Under the pieces are notes generated by a model. The model was not told where the DNA came from. It saw only the letters and a program-made list of their open reading frames with translations, and made no database searches. From Diplolepis rosae (Eukaryota > Arthropoda > Insecta > Hymenoptera > Diplolepididae), in assembly GCA_030998225.1 (NCBI GenBank), contig JAPYXD010000695.1:2709001-2773000 (forward strand): DNA of 64,000 nucleotides. The letters run 5' to 3'. The translations under genes and the position numbers were made by a program. Below are positions 44,257 to 57,211 of the stretch, piece after piece (the stretch's first letter is position 1; each line of letters opens with the position of its first letter).

Positions 44257-44921
44257 GGTAGTTTGTTAAGGAAAATTACACCTCAGGCAAAAATAGATAA
44301 TTTCGCTTTCAAGAATAGCAATATTATTATTGAAGGGCTAATTTGAAAGAGAAAAGATTATTTTTCATGAAAAAAATTTGAAACACAAAAAAATAGTTTT
44401 ACTAATAAATTTTATTTTTGCCCAAACTTATTTGCTTATCGCTTCGAGCCAAATTTTTAAAAATGATACGATTTTAATAAATCACGGTTCATTTTTTTAG
44501 GAAAAAGATTCTCTACAATTTGACCGTTTCCAATTTTTTAAAATGAATTCTTTAATGGCTGAAATTATAAAAAAACAATTTTTTAAATCAAAATTTTTAT
44601 AAACAAATTTCTGCATTTGATAATAATTAATTCAATTTCAAAAATAGGAAACGGTCATGTTGTAGAGAATCTTTTTCTTAAAAAAATGAACCGTGATTTA
44701 TTAGAATCACATCATTTTTAAAAATTTAGCTCGAAGCGATAAGAAAATAAGTTTGGGCAAAAATAAAATTTATTAATAAACTTATTTTTTTGTGTTTCAA
44801 ATTTTATTCATGAAAAATAATCTTTTCTCTTTCAAATTAGCCCTTCAATAATGATATTGCTATTCTTGAAAGAAAAATTATCTATTTTTTCCTGAGGTCT
44901 AATTTTCGTGAACGAACTACC
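44257..44921. mobile_element. TTAA-flanked fold-back element, 665 bp (family G)
   Basis: Intact TTAA at 44253-44256 and 44922-44925 encloses a near-complete palindrome. The ends are GGTAGTTTGTTAAGGAAAAT and, on the minus strand, GGTAGTTCGTTCACGAAAAT. The arms (about 310 bp each) share AAAAATAGATAATTT, GAAAGAGAAAAGATTATTTT and GAACCGTGATTTAT. The centre is near 44590. An older relative is at 2327-2543. Confidence 0.9.
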
Positions 44922-44925
44922 TTAA

Positions 44926-46349
44926 GGCTTGAGAAGTGCATCGCAGGTGGTTTCATGATGAGCTACAAGATTAACAATTTTTTAATCGCGACCATTTTAC
45001 GCCATTTGCACATAATTTTGAAAATTTTGTTACCAGAACTTCCATAATTTGAAAATCTTGATTACTTCGAAGTTTGTATTTTCGTAAAGAGAAAAGCGGA
45101 TTACTAGAAAGGAAGTTATAGGAGACTTTGGTTGTTGAGCGAAGGAGAATGTAGAAAAGAAACTCGCTTCTTCGGATTTGCGCAGCGTGTTCTTCTAACT
45201 TAGCAGCCGGTCTCGGCTCAATCAGACCCTTGTTAACTCCAGCTGCCGTTACTGCGGATATCGAAGTATTGATTTCATTTCTCCCTTGGAAACTTTATGC
45301 TGGTATTACGGATTTTATGTCCCCACCACAGTCTACTCTCTGCTTTCATTGCCGAAGCTCGTCCATTATAGGTCCTAGATATTTGCATTTCAAACGACTG
45401 ATTAAAAACCTATAATTACGCTGACGCGTCACTCAGTGCATAAACAAAAGAAAGAAAAAAAAAATTAAAAAATAAGAATAACATCGAAACGTCAGATCCG
45501 AAGAAAAAGCTCTCAGTTGATTTTAGTTTTATAGGAAAATTTATCGATCGATCTGATGATCGCAGATGCGAAAGTCTTGTAACTGCCTCCGTGTCGCCCC
45601 ATTCAGGAACCCAATGACGGATAAGATTGGTGAGGGTGAAAGTAAAATCTACTTGACGGATTAAAAATGCGCGGTAGAGATTCTGAGCTTAGTTCTGTCG
45701 TTAGACGACGATGTCATTACTTTAAAGAGACATTAGAAACCTCGATCTGAGACTTGAATGTCGTAAAATTCTACTTCCAATCTCTGACGTCGACGAATAT
45801 TGAATCTAGTTGATGGACTGAATCACTTAGTTGAATCAAGTCATGGATCAGTGCAGAAAATACGATTCTTCTTGTTTGCTTAAATCTTTCGAAAGTTACA
45901 TTGACTTTTACTAGAAATTTGTTTTTTTTAGGCTTAGAATAGTGGAATGTTATAAGATAATGGAAGGTGAGCTCGCACTTCCGCAAATTTAGCATCTTCC
46001 AAGTAGGAAGGATTTCCTATTGAATCCACTCTGATCGTATTAATACAAATGCGAAAGTCGGCGCAGAGATCGTTTGGACGTTTGGAAAAGTGCATCGAAG
46101 GATAAACGTACCGAGCCTGAGGAAATTGCATTCCCTCGCATCAATCTCTGTCGGGAACTACCGAGAAGAGGGTTGGGCTTGTGGAATTTTTCAATATAGG
46201 TAGATTCGTACCTATGTCGTGCTTTCCTTCGGTGAGGTAGAGCCGCACTTATCGTTGCTTCTTCCCTTCGTTTTGCTGTGCCACAACCATCTTTTCTGTA
46301 ATTACACCCTGATAAACGTACAAATTTCCCATCTATCCAAGTGCAAAGT
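44926..46349. other. unique-looking region without a recognised gene
   Basis: Less AT-rich than average (especially 45120-46300), with no transposon ends. Several short frames on both strands have no family signature. It may be host intronic or regulatory DNA. Confidence 0.4.
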
Positions 46350-46818
46350 TAGATACGGCCCAATACTCGCCCAGCATCGGTAAACATGTTGCCGAAGATC
46401 GTTTGCCAATCTTGTGCCGTTGCTGGAATGATAAGTCCGGTATACATTTGGCGGTCAATTCTGACTCAAACTCTGGCCACCAACATGTGTTTTCGGCAGA
46501 GCAACGGGCCGATGCTGTGCCGAACTTTGGTTTTCGCACTTGCAGAATGGTTTGCCATTGTAAAAGTGATACATGGCCCAGTAATGTACTGTCCATGGGC
46601 CAGACTCTGGTTCTTCTACTTTCGGGACTGGATGCCATAGTAAAAGTGACAATCGGATTGGTATAGGGCCGATACTGGGCCAAGTTCCGGCTGAATGTCG
46701 GTAAATTTAAACAGTCAACAAAGACCGTCGTCCTTGGCCCAGCAATTGACCAATGCAAACGGCGAAACTGGCCCAATAACAATAGACGACTTTTGGCTGC
46801 CAAGATTGGGCCAATATT
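46350..46818. mobile_element. GC-richer repeat packed with TGGGCC motifs
   Basis: GGCCCAAT and ATTGGGCC occur at the two edges in inverted orientation. Many GGCCCA/TGGGCC and TGCCGA/TCGGCA words lie between, along with repeats such as TTTGCCA and CCATTGTAAAAGTGA. Base composition differs sharply from the flanks. It resembles the GGGCC-rich subterminal DNA at 22370-22560. Overlapping frames in several phases (up to 156 codons) are artefacts of its higher GC. It is likely a non-autonomous DNA transposon. Confidence 0.55.
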
Positions 46819-46821
46819 CTA

Positions 46822-47125
46822 CACGCAGAGAAAATATCAGTAAAATTTACAGGGAGTTCGGTACTTATTTGGACAACATGACTTTTCAGTAAATTTTACC
46901 AGAAGTTGAGTTCAATTAACAGATTTTCTGTACGTTTCACTCAGCGTCCAGTAAAATCTACTGAATACGAAAAAATCAGAATTAAGTTGATTGTACTGTA
47001 CGCTAAGTGAATTGTACAGAAAATCTGTTAATTGAACTCAACTTCTGGTAAAATTCACTGAAAAGTCATGTTGTCCAAATAAGTACCGAACTTCCTGTAA
47101 ATTTTACTGATCTTTTTTCTGCGTG
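46822..47125. mobile_element. TA-flanked fold-back MITE, 304 bp
   Basis: TA (46820-46821, 47126-47127) flanks CACGCAGAGAAAATATCAGT and its inverse. Arms of about 135 bp match almost perfectly (AACATGACTTTTCAGTAAAT, CAATTAACAGATTTTCTGTA), with a centre at 46955-46990. A 111-bp shortened relative is at 51055-51165. No coding sequence. Confidence 0.92.
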
Positions 47126-47267
47126 TACCGTATTATTAGCTTCGGCAATTCACACTTGGGCACCTGCGCACTTTGAGTCCAAAATCTTGCTTTTTTGCTC
47201 ATTTTGGTCCTCTTATTATATATAATAACCCCGGAACAACCACAGATATTTTTCCCTACGCACACGA

Positions 47268-47812
47268 AAAAAATTAGTTGTATTAAAATTACCGAATTTC
47301 TTCCGAGGCTGAGGATATGAGAAAAAGTCGTTAGATGTTCAAGAATTTTCAGTAAAGTATCTCGAACTATTCAGGGAAATTTTAAGACCTTTCGTGAGAC
47401 GTTTTATAATTGTCCGACAATAAAAACTCTGATTTTTGGTCTGTAAAAATTACCGAACTTGGCAGTAAAATGGACATGCCAAGACAGTTGTTAGAACATA
47501 GTAGGTTAGGAGTAAGCTATAGGGTTCGAATATGCAATCTGTAGCAGATAAGATTTTTTTTCATAGTGACAGGGGATTTTTTGAAGTTTCTCGGAACTGG
47601 TCTGTAAAATATACGGATCAAGGTTCGGGAATTTTTCAATAAATTCCCATCTAAAAAGTTACTGCAGGATTCAAGATTATTCAATGCATTCATTTTTTAT
47701 TTGCCTGAAGAAAATTTTATAACATTTTCAAGCTATAAAGTTCGTAATTTTTATTGATTTTTTCTCATATCCTCAACTTCAGAATAAATTCGGTATTATT
47801 TTATCACTTGCA
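47268..47812. repeat. degenerate inverted-repeat element
   Basis: ATTACCGAATTTCTTCCGAG then GAGGATATGAGAAAAA (47289-47325) is mirrored by TTTTTCTCATATCCTCAACT and AATAAATTCGGTATTAT (47758-47800). The end CACACGAAAAAAATTAG resembles other MITE ends with an A-run. The middle repeats GTAAAAATTACCGAACTTGG-like words. Confidence 0.6.
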
Positions 47813-49307
47813 AACTCATGTTTATGTAAAATAAAATATAAAGTTTAAAATTTTTCGAACCTCTCTTAGTGCTTTTTATTCGCTTTTAAAATTCTTAATT
47901 CTATATCATTTTGCATTTTGCAATATTTATGAAAAAGTACACATACCTAAAAATTATCAGGTCAATTTTTTTAGATATTTTTTTATCTTATATTTTTAGA
48001 AAAAGAATATCGTGTATTAGATCCCTTCAAAAATACTTTCTCTGTAAGAGAGAAATATAATTGGATAGAAAATAAGGGCTTGTAAAAGTTTTATAATCAG
48101 GAAAGTAAAATTTTGAATTCATATTACTTTTCTTCCTTTTTAACGAAAGTAAATGGAATTTAGAGTTTAACTTTTGGCTGAAATATCAGTAAGTTTGAGC
48201 TACCTCTCTTTTGAAATTTAATGGCCAATTTAGGAACAAAAACTTGAACTATTCCTCTATTCAGGTCCTTAATTACAAGTTTCAGTTATTGAAGGAAATC
48301 CAAAGTTCTTGCAATATCCCTCGCAGAGTGCCACGAAGTTACTTGCAAATGCAGAATGAATTTGAAAATCTAATTTGAAGTTCAGAAAATGCAATTAATC
48401 TAGAGAAAGAACCTAACCTCTTTGAACCAATAGATAAAAGTACCTTTCTTGATGAAATCTGCGAAAGTGCGTGTGCTTACGAATCTATGGAACTTCTAAA
48501 CAGAAATAAAAGTAATGCCATTTTTCCTCATGGTGCTCGATCGTTGTTCGAGTACAATGAGTCGTTTCAGGCAATATTAACTTTTATATTGAACGGTGTT
48601 AAGACGAAACACAGCCAATATCTTTCCTAAACCAGACGCTGGCAAGTGGATATGCCACGCTTTTTAATAATCGCCACGACACATTATAATAAAAGCAAGC
48701 TGTGTACTGTGTGACGATATTGAAATACATATATTTCTCTTTTTTTCTTTTTACCTTTGTCCACTCGTTAAATTTCTCTAATTTCTGTAATTACTTTACG
48801 TGAACTTGATAGATTTTTTATGAAAATATTTCTACACTTTTAATTAAATAGTGTAAGTAATTAAAACATTATTTTGAAAATTAAAACTTGTCTTGATTGG
48901 TTTTTTATTACAAATTTCAATTAGAAACGCAAGCAGTCTGTACAGACTTTTCAAAGAGCACTCCACCTTAAGACGCCCTAGATTCTGAATACCGTATAGA
49001 ACTTCTCAAATAGGAAATTTCCCTCCCTATTTTCCTCTCTTTCCGATCAACGATTTTCGTCCAACCGACATTTCGCTATTCACGGTTCTGTGCACTTTTA
49101 ATTTCACCAGTCCGCACATCGCGCCTTGCAAAACGAATGCATCAATGTTTTTTCAGACAGTCAATCGACTTTTTTTTGTCTATTAAGGTTTTACTAAACT
49201 CTTTCATGCAAACATAATGTTTTTATCAAATTCTACAATTTCTAAATTCACAATTTCGTATCAAACATCATTTTTAATATTCGTTTGAACATTTTATTTA
49301 CTTTTGG
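47813..49307. other. no recognised feature
   Basis: AT-rich to mixed unique-looking DNA. No gene or transposon end recognised. Confidence 0.4.
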
Positions 49308-49503
49308 GGGGTAACACCATTGTACAATTCTAAAATAAAGCGTTTTTTGCAATTATTTTTGGATGGAAGGAAAAATAAAAGGTTAATATTAAAGACATCG
49401 TTAATAATATCCTTGAATATTATTATCTCTTTATATTTCCTTCCATCCAAAAGAAAAAATCTGACTTTTTGGTGTGAAACATTGTCATCCTCATTGGGAG
49501 AAA
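49308..49503. mobile_element. shortened family F element
   Basis: GGGGTAACACCATTGTA and TCTAAAATAAAGCGTTTTT at the left match the outer element at 24755. ATTATTATCTCTTTATATTT and CCTTCCATCC form the inverse arm. The flanking TTAA has decayed. It shows the family without the nested insertion found at 24772-26287. Confidence 0.75.
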
Positions 49504-50429
49504 TTATAATTTAACGTATTATCATGTAGATGGTATTTACAATACATAAGGAAGTTCATTCAAATCTAGTCGATAAAAAATTATAATTTTTCAAAACACT
49601 GAAATATCATTTTTTTTTTAAATTTCGGAAATCTTAAATTTTTGACGCTGTAAGGATTGAAAAGTGAACATTGTCAAATATCATTTTGAATCAGATAAAA
49701 ATATTGTTGCCTTTTATATTAATTAAGAAGGTAAAACACTAATGCTGCCTTCAAGTTTCGAAACATTTTTGGGATATTTTAAGGAAAGATTGTGAAAGGA
49801 TGATTTGTTAACTAGAACTATACCTGAGAAATATCTTTTTTGATAAATATCAAATTTTTTTGCAGAATAAAAGTTTCTCTATTTGCTATTCTCTTTGTAG
49901 CATCAAAAGAAAACTTATCGTAGCCGAACCTTCGTTATACTTTGGGTGACGTCCAATAGCTTTTTTTTCTGTCAGCGATATTTCTGTGTTTACTTCGTCC
50001 ATTCCGAATCAGAGAATAAGGTCACGTAGTCGATATTTTGTAAAAAAAAATCTGGAAATAAAACAAAGACAAATGATGACGACATTTTTTACCTAAATTA
50101 GTGAACACGATTTTCTTCTAGTTGCTTCAATTTTTAATCACAATTTCCGTGAAGTAGAAGTTTTTTTAGACCATAAGTGCATTATTTGGTCAGATCGTTA
50201 GAAAATTTCACGTAAACAATAAAATTTTCGTCACTATGTTCTTTAGATTTCAAGTTTAGTACTCGACGGCAATTTTTAGATATTTCTTTAGATGGGGTTG
50301 ACTGTGATAAACTGAAAAAACAGGTGATTCCCAAAAATTCCCAAGATTAAATTTTGATTAAATACTGTTTTATTTCGCATTATCTTTAAAATTTCTTTTT
50401 CCTAAATATTGAGCACGGTGATAAAAGAT
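49504..50429. other. no recognised feature
   Basis: AT-rich spacer. Nothing supported. Confidence 0.4.
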
Positions 50430-50620
50430 TTGCTGTATTAACAAACGGATTATTGATATACAACCTAGAAATTTTTTTGCTGCGCCAACAAAATTTTAGT
50501 TCTCAATACAAATTTTAATTGGTTTAACATAAAGTTTTGTTGGGACAGCAAAAAAAAATTGTGGATTGTGTATCAACAATCCGTTGCTAATACAACAATC
50601 CGTTTGCTAATATAGCAATG
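50430..50620. mobile_element. palindromic MITE
   Basis: TTGCTGTATTAACAAACGGA at 50430 is mirrored by CCGTTTGCTAATATAGCAA ending at 50619. The inner blocks TTGTTGATAC and CAACAAAATTTTAGT also pair. Near the right end the TAATAC(A)CAACAATCCGT block is doubled. A broken copy lies at 28878-29175. Confidence 0.7.
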
Positions 50621-51052
50621 TATTTTACATGAAAACTTCATAAATCTTATGCCTTTCAAGTTTTATTCGATTCTGAAACATTATGCGACCAAACCGTTCG
50701 TTAAATGTGCGTGTCCCTAGTCATTAGTGATTGTATTTTTTTAATGAAGAGAACATTGATTCCATAAATAAAATCTGTAACATTCAAACATTGTTAATTT
50801 ATTAATTTTATTCTTGATTGTATTTTTTGTTTAATTTCTTTTTACTAAATAATTAAAATTTGTTTTTAACAAATTATTATATTTATTAATTTATTTATTA
50901 TATGTATTAAATTTACAGAGATTTTATCCTGTCACTATTTTAACATATGAAATCAGTAAATATAACAGATTCTTTTTCTTTTTCTATGAATAATATTAAA
51001 ATTAGTAAAGTTTGGCAACATTCGACTTTCATTGAATATGGTCAGCAAAATG
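50621..51052. other. no recognised feature
   Basis: AT-rich spacer. Confidence 0.4.
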
Positions 51053-51054
51053 TA

Positions 51055-51165
51055 CGCGGAAAAAAGATTTATAAAATTTACAGAATTCTTGTGAAATTTA
51101 CGAAAGAGTCAAATTGTAAAAATAAGCACCGAACTTCCTGTAAATTTTACCAGTCTTTTTCTGCG
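51055..51165. mobile_element. TA-flanked shortened relative of the 46822 MITE
   Basis: CGCGGAAAAAAGATTTATAA at the left and TAAATTTTACCAGTCTTTTT followed by CTGCG at the right, with TA on both sides (51053-51054, 51166-51167). CACCGAACTTCCTGTAAATT matches 47087-47105 of the longer copy. Confidence 0.75.
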
Positions 51166-51167
51166 TA

Positions 51168-53962
51168 TAATACAATTGCGAAATTATCCCTACTTTGCAA
51201 CACATTTTAGTATTATAATTTGTCCATTATATTGTATGTGTGCCAACGGGAGTTTGGAGCCTTAGAAAAGGGAAAAAATTGACTGATGTCAGGTGCTGCG
51301 TACGTGTCCTTTTTTACAGCCTCATATTCCAAGCTCCCTCGCTATATAACATTTCTCGCTCGTGGCTCCAGTCTCAGTCGGTAAGTTGCAGTCAGCTTTT
51401 TTACGAAAGGACGGCTTATTGGATATCCCTCTTCCTTCTCCTTAAAGTTTCATAGCGAAAAGAATGACGGATCGTGTTCGCTCTCGATTACCTCCTGTTA
51501 GTCGTTGGACATGTCTTGACATTCGGATATATTTAATAGTCTCTGTGTCTGAATGTCTTTGTTCTAGTGAAACTGACTTCCTGCAATTTAATGGGTATCT
51601 AGGAAAAAAGCTCTGACGAACAACCCATAAAAACCTACTTACTCAACTTATTACATATGAAGTAAAACTAGGTTAATCCTCAATATGCGGTCTACAATAA
51701 CCATTTCCTCAAGTTATTATATCGTTTCACGATTTTCCTACCGTGTAATCAAATTAATTTCTTCTTTTAATTTGAGAATCTAAAAAGAAAAATTCTTAGA
51801 ATCTTTTACTTGGCGAAATTAACGCAATAACGTGTAAATTATTCGGTAACTAGAAAACAACTTTTCACGTAGTTTTGAATTTTTGTTTAATTTATAATTT
51901 CATATACCTATATGGGACAATTATAGTGTTTCATTTAAAAAGTAATAAGGATAGAATTAAGAAATTTTTTTCAGTGTGGCGATTTGAAAAGAATGCGATT
52001 TTTATGAGATATTGAAAAGATGTAGTGAGCATAATAAATTCAAACTTTCTGTCTTTATTTGACTATATTTCGTGATCATGCAAGAGTATTTTTATTACAT
52101 AATAATAATTTAATGTAAAGTTACAGCAATTTCATGGATGATATGCTTCAATAAAAAATTTTTATGGTGGATATAAAATTAGCTTTTGTAATTATCTTAA
52201 ATAAAAAAATAGCAAAAGGTTCTCAATCTGTATTCTGCAATAAAAACTACAATGGAAAAAATATTGAATAATAAAACATCACTTTTTGAAAAATGTCAGT
52301 TTTTGCAGAAATTTTACTTTCTCAGGACAGAAAAATTAAAGTTTGACAATATTGTCTTACATTTAGTTATAGTTATAGTTAAACTTGATATTAATAAGCA
52401 TACAGCCTTAAATTTATTTTTCGGTAAAACAATTTTTCTACAAAAAAACCCGACAGGCTATTGATTTGCTCAAATTATTTTTCACCGAAATATTTTTTAA
52501 TTAATCGAAAGAAATAGATTGATTTTTGATTAATATAATGAAGATACCAGTAACCCTCAATGTTATAGCACTGCTAATAACTGAGAGTCTTTTCCTAGTT
52601 ATGGGAAACATATGGTAGACAAATAACGCAAGGATTCAAAAACAGTTAAACAAGAAGCTAATACCTTGGAGTACCGAATTTGTGGCAGTTAAAAATGTCC
52701 GTTACTAAGACTGGCACTATCGTTATTAGGAGTCGAGAGGGAGGACTACTTGAGTTACGAGGCAATTATGCTGCTGGTAATGGTAATACTCGTACGTCAA
52801 TCTGAAATAGTCCAGGACTGTTCATGTCCCCTCGACACTTTATCTAATCCGTACATTGCGCCACCAAATCCATTTTTCAAATTACTTCCTTCGACTTTCA
52901 GTTATGTAGCAATTCCCCTCCAAGGCTATCAAAAAATTACATTACATATTTTTTAGTTTTTTTTTTTTAAATTCTTCTTTTCCATAGCTTACACAATCTA
53001 TGTTACAATTATCTTTTATGATTAAATTACATACATATTTTTGAAATACTTCCAATTTTTTTCTACTCAAGTAAAATGTTAAGTCTAATTGTTCGGTACT
53101 AGATTACCAAAAACATTTAAACTCATTTATTTAATAAGTATAAAAGACCTGATTTGATTTGTGTTCCAAAAAATTTGATGAGTTGGAAACAAAGCAGCAA
53201 AACATTCTTTTTTCCGTGAGCTTGAAATGTCGAGAATGGAATTTTTTGGGACTTGAATCCTTTGGAGATTTTTAAAGTGAACTATTGGAATAAATGTATT
53301 TTTGTGAGAGTTTTCTTAATGTTTATCAAGCGATTTCATCTAAAATTTTCCTCTCGGACCCTTCATTTTTTTTTTTTTTTTATAAAACAGGAAAATTGAA
53401 TTTCAAAAAATCTAACTTCTAATTTTAAAATCCATAACTGTTATATAATTATTCAATTTTCAAATCTTCATGTTAACATTCAAAAACTAAAAATTGAAGT
53501 CTCGTTTCTTGAATAGTTGAAAATATATCAAATTCGATTATATAAGATTAAAATGTCCATATTAAAATTTCCAATTTACCTTTAATTTTAATAACTTTTA
53601 AATATATTAGCATCTAGTTTACAATATTTTAAATGAATATTTGAAGTTTAGACTAGAAACTAGAAAATTCACGTCATGACAGTGCATATTTAGTGAGATG
53701 GTCCGTATTATGCGAAATTCCTTCCCATATTCGAGAAAAGATCCTGAACTTATATTTGAGTAGAGAATATGCATACTTCAATCGATGTAAAAGCTCAAGA
53801 GCCAGGTGCAGGCAGCTCATCGTCTTTTATCAGGTCGTGGAGCTTAACTGAAGGTGTTTTATAATCCAGACGAATGTGGATCAGACTTTTCAGTCTCGAC
53901 ACTCGATCTCTTTACCTCTTCTAAATCAGCCTGTTCTATACATTTCTTTTCCCTTTTATATA
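51168..53962. other. gene-free region
   Basis: Unique-looking parts at 51230-51560 and 52600-52930 alternate with AT-rich DNA. Short frames (up to 71 codons) show no recognised motif. Confidence 0.4.
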
Positions 53963-53975
53963 CCCCCCCCCCCCC
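53963..53975. repeat. poly-C tract
   Basis: Thirteen consecutive C followed by a CTTC/T-rich tract on the plus strand. Unusual in such AT-rich DNA. Confidence 0.9.
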
Positions 53976-56939
53976 GTCTTCTTTTTTTTTTAAACTTTTT
54001 TTTATTCAAGTGCTGAGTTCCTTTAAGATTATTCAAATCTTACGTCCTTGCCACCGTCATTACTTGAGAAGTTAATTTCTGTACTAACCATCCTCTTTCT
54101 TAAGTATAAATGCGAATATGACAGCATTTTCCTTCCTTGGATATTTTTAGACGTTTTATTTTAGGTACCTAATTCGTTTTGGAAGCGAAGTTTGCAAACT
54201 ATTTTTGTCTGAATTTCGTTAAATTTGTATGCAAGATTCTTTCATTTAAACATTTGATCACGAATGAATATTCCCTAAGAAGAATAATGGGAGGGATTAT
54301 TATTATACACACTGGAAATAAATTTCTATAGAATTAAATAAATTCGCATTTATTTGGCTCCCATTTCGTGGCTTCAATTAAATATTCTCTAGTGGTATAT
54401 ACAGAAAGAAATTTTAGTTAAATAAACTAAATTTTTCTTTATCTGACCAAATTCATTTGCTCGAATAAACAAAATATTTTAGTTGAATGTCAGCTATACA
54501 AAATATTTTGTTTATATATATATATATAAAGGAATAAATTCTTTGGACATATTCCCTTAATGCAATTGAATAATTTTTACACTCAGAAGAGTGATATTCT
54601 TAATTCTAAAAATTTGCAGTACTTGTAATCGCTTGGCGCTTAAAAAAATATTACTCCGATAAAAGTATTTTAGTTATATAAACCGATACATTTTTTTTCC
54701 ATTCGATTAATTGGTTTTTCTTGAGCGAAGGGAATACTTTTTTTTAAAACTTTTTTCGATTGGTACAAATAATGTTATTCTGGCGAGAGAAATGAACTAC
54801 ATGATTGAACGATCAAATTTATTTCCATTGATAAAATAAATTTTTCCTACCTTTTATACACAAAATTTATATATTTTTTTTCCATTCTTATACTGCATAT
54901 TACACGATGCAAACCCGTTATTCAGTAAAAATAAAATAAAATTTTATTCGTTCAATATACCAATAAAAATATATTTGATTCGATTGAAATTTTTCTCCGA
55001 GTACAATTACAATATAATTCTTCCTAAAAAATATTTTTATTCTGGAATATTATATTTGATTAACAACTTGTACTTTCAAAATGAATAATTTCAACTTTAT
55101 TTTATAAAAATTTATTTGGTAAAAAAAGTTTATTATTTTACACGGATAGGAATTTGATACGAAATGATGCAATGAAAAAAAAATATTTTTCGTTCAATTT
55201 GGAATTATTATCATTGGAGATTGTAAAATCCATTTTTGATTTGACTTTCTAAGCCCTACTGTAGTCGAAATATGAGAATGCTCGAAAGTGAAACGTACCC
55301 ATCATAGATGGTAAAAATTTGCCTCAATGTTTCCATTTTCAAACACGCACTGATTCCAAGACTCTGTTCTATACCATGACGTATATTTACATCAGAAAAT
55401 TCGGTAAAATGATATGAATACTGCTATTATGTTTCATTATTAGACTCAAATTTCAGACAGACAGCGAGTAATGATTGACATAATAAACTTTACCATTATG
55501 ATGGGCACTTTTTCACAACTTTTTCCAATAGTTCTGATTTACTCTTTAAAATGGTACTTTTTCTCACGAAACGTAATACATTTAGCCATCAAATTTCTTT
55601 CCGTGTACTACATTGTGGATACACATTCTCATGAAAAAAATTTATTTGATCTAAATAATTTTTTCTGGAACAAGTCATTTTTGAAGGTGTAACAAGGATG
55701 AAAATCTATTTTACATTGAATTATAAATTGAGACCTTCATTCATTTTTGAACTGGATCGATGCATGACGCGACATTGGTGTCAGCAAAACTTGCTTGTAA
55801 CATGATGCATCTTCTGTTACAAAGCTTTTGTTGCATAGGATACACATCAAAGTTAGATGCAGATAGTAGGGCCATTTGAAAGCTAATCGGCTAATTATCA
55901 GCGCAACCATTCCCTTCATTAACGTCAAGGCGGGTTATGGAGTTATCTTTGATAATTTATGCGAACTTATATAGTCAACGCAGGAATAATATCTATACGT
56001 GATTCTAACAGTGTATAATTAGCAAAATAGGTCAACATTTCAGGCGAAATGTACTACAAATATTCAATAATCCAAGTTCAATTTACGATACTACGTATAT
56101 TACAAATTTCAATTGAATTAAATTTCTGAATTATCATTCACCATAAATTAATTTGAATATTTTCAAAATCTCTAGATAAGTAAGTAAAGTAGGTAAATTT
56201 TGTTCCGTTGATATTTTTGGTTGTTTCAGACGAATTTTTTATCGCCTGGACCATTTCTTTTCAGATCGAACAATTTTGTAAATCTAACCAAAAACTTTTG
56301 TTCAATTGTCTCAAAATTTCTCCGTATCCAAGAAAAAAGTTTGCTTAAAATAAACAAATTTTTTCTGAGTATTTAGCAGTTTAATCATATCATATATAAT
56401 AGTATCGTATGAAAACTGGAATCTGAAAATGTATAAACACCAATTTTTGTAAAAATACTTGGTGCGAGAATCAGTTGCAGTGAGCGTTCTTACTTTCAAA
56501 CAATCGAATATCTTTTATCGAAACCATCAATTTCTCTTTGTGTCAAAATATGAAATTACAACGGTATTAGATTTTCTTTCAGGAAAACCTATAAGAGCAA
56601 AATATATTCTATGAAAATATGCAGATATGAATTAGGGTTACTTACTTCTGGCTATATAGTTGTCTATTTGTACAGCAGCTCGTCAATTTGAATGCGAATA
56701 AAGGAAACGGAAAGTAAGAAACACGTGATGAGAATTTCAATACAATTTATGTTGAAATCTTTTCCGACTATGAAATGAGCTAGAAGTTCTTTTCCACTCG
56801 CCTTTTTATTTACTTTGAATTTTATACTTCGTATTCTTTTTCTCTTGAAAGTTAGAAGTGTGTAAGTAATTTTTACAATACAAAAGTAATGGAAAATTAT
56901 ATGAAATTTGTGATACTTTGAAGCAAGCACATCTCAAAC
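53976..56939. other. AT-rich gene-free region
   Basis: Contains a (TA)n run at about 54512-54527 and family L AT-rich blocks near 54405-54500 and 56215-56360. No gene is recognised; the short frames near 55471-55928 and 56664-56930 are unsupported. Confidence 0.4.
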
Positions 56940-56944
56940 ATGAA

Positions 56945-57211
56945 AGGATTTTACAGAAATTTCTAAACATTTTCCTTAAAATCACGAGATTGTAACAGAA
57001 TTTTCAGTCATATGCAAGCGTATAAAGCTCTAGTCACTTGGGACATACAATTTTTTATGTCGTAAGTTTCAGAAACTTTTATATATAAGTATCAGAATAT
57101 ACAGAAATTTGTACAATAACTAAAAATTATAGTTTTTCAAAAATTTACTGAAAAGTAACTGAATTCGGTTCAATTTATCTCAATTTCAATAGAAATTTTT
57201 AACAGTGTTAA
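56945..57211. repeat. family K repeat
   Basis: Carries TGTAACAGAATTTTCAGT, ACTGAAAAGTAACTGAATT and the terminal block AGAAATTTTTAACAGTGTTA (about 57192-57211). The left end is unclear. Confidence 0.55.

Noticed and set aside
46333..46803. 156-codon minus-strand frame with overlapping frames in other phases
   Set aside because: Several phases are open at once because the block is GC-richer. Dense inverted TGGGCC words indicate a transposon, not a gene.
47515..47560. GGTTCGAAT word like a tRNA T-arm
   Set aside because: No matching A-box, acceptor stem or anticodon arm around it.
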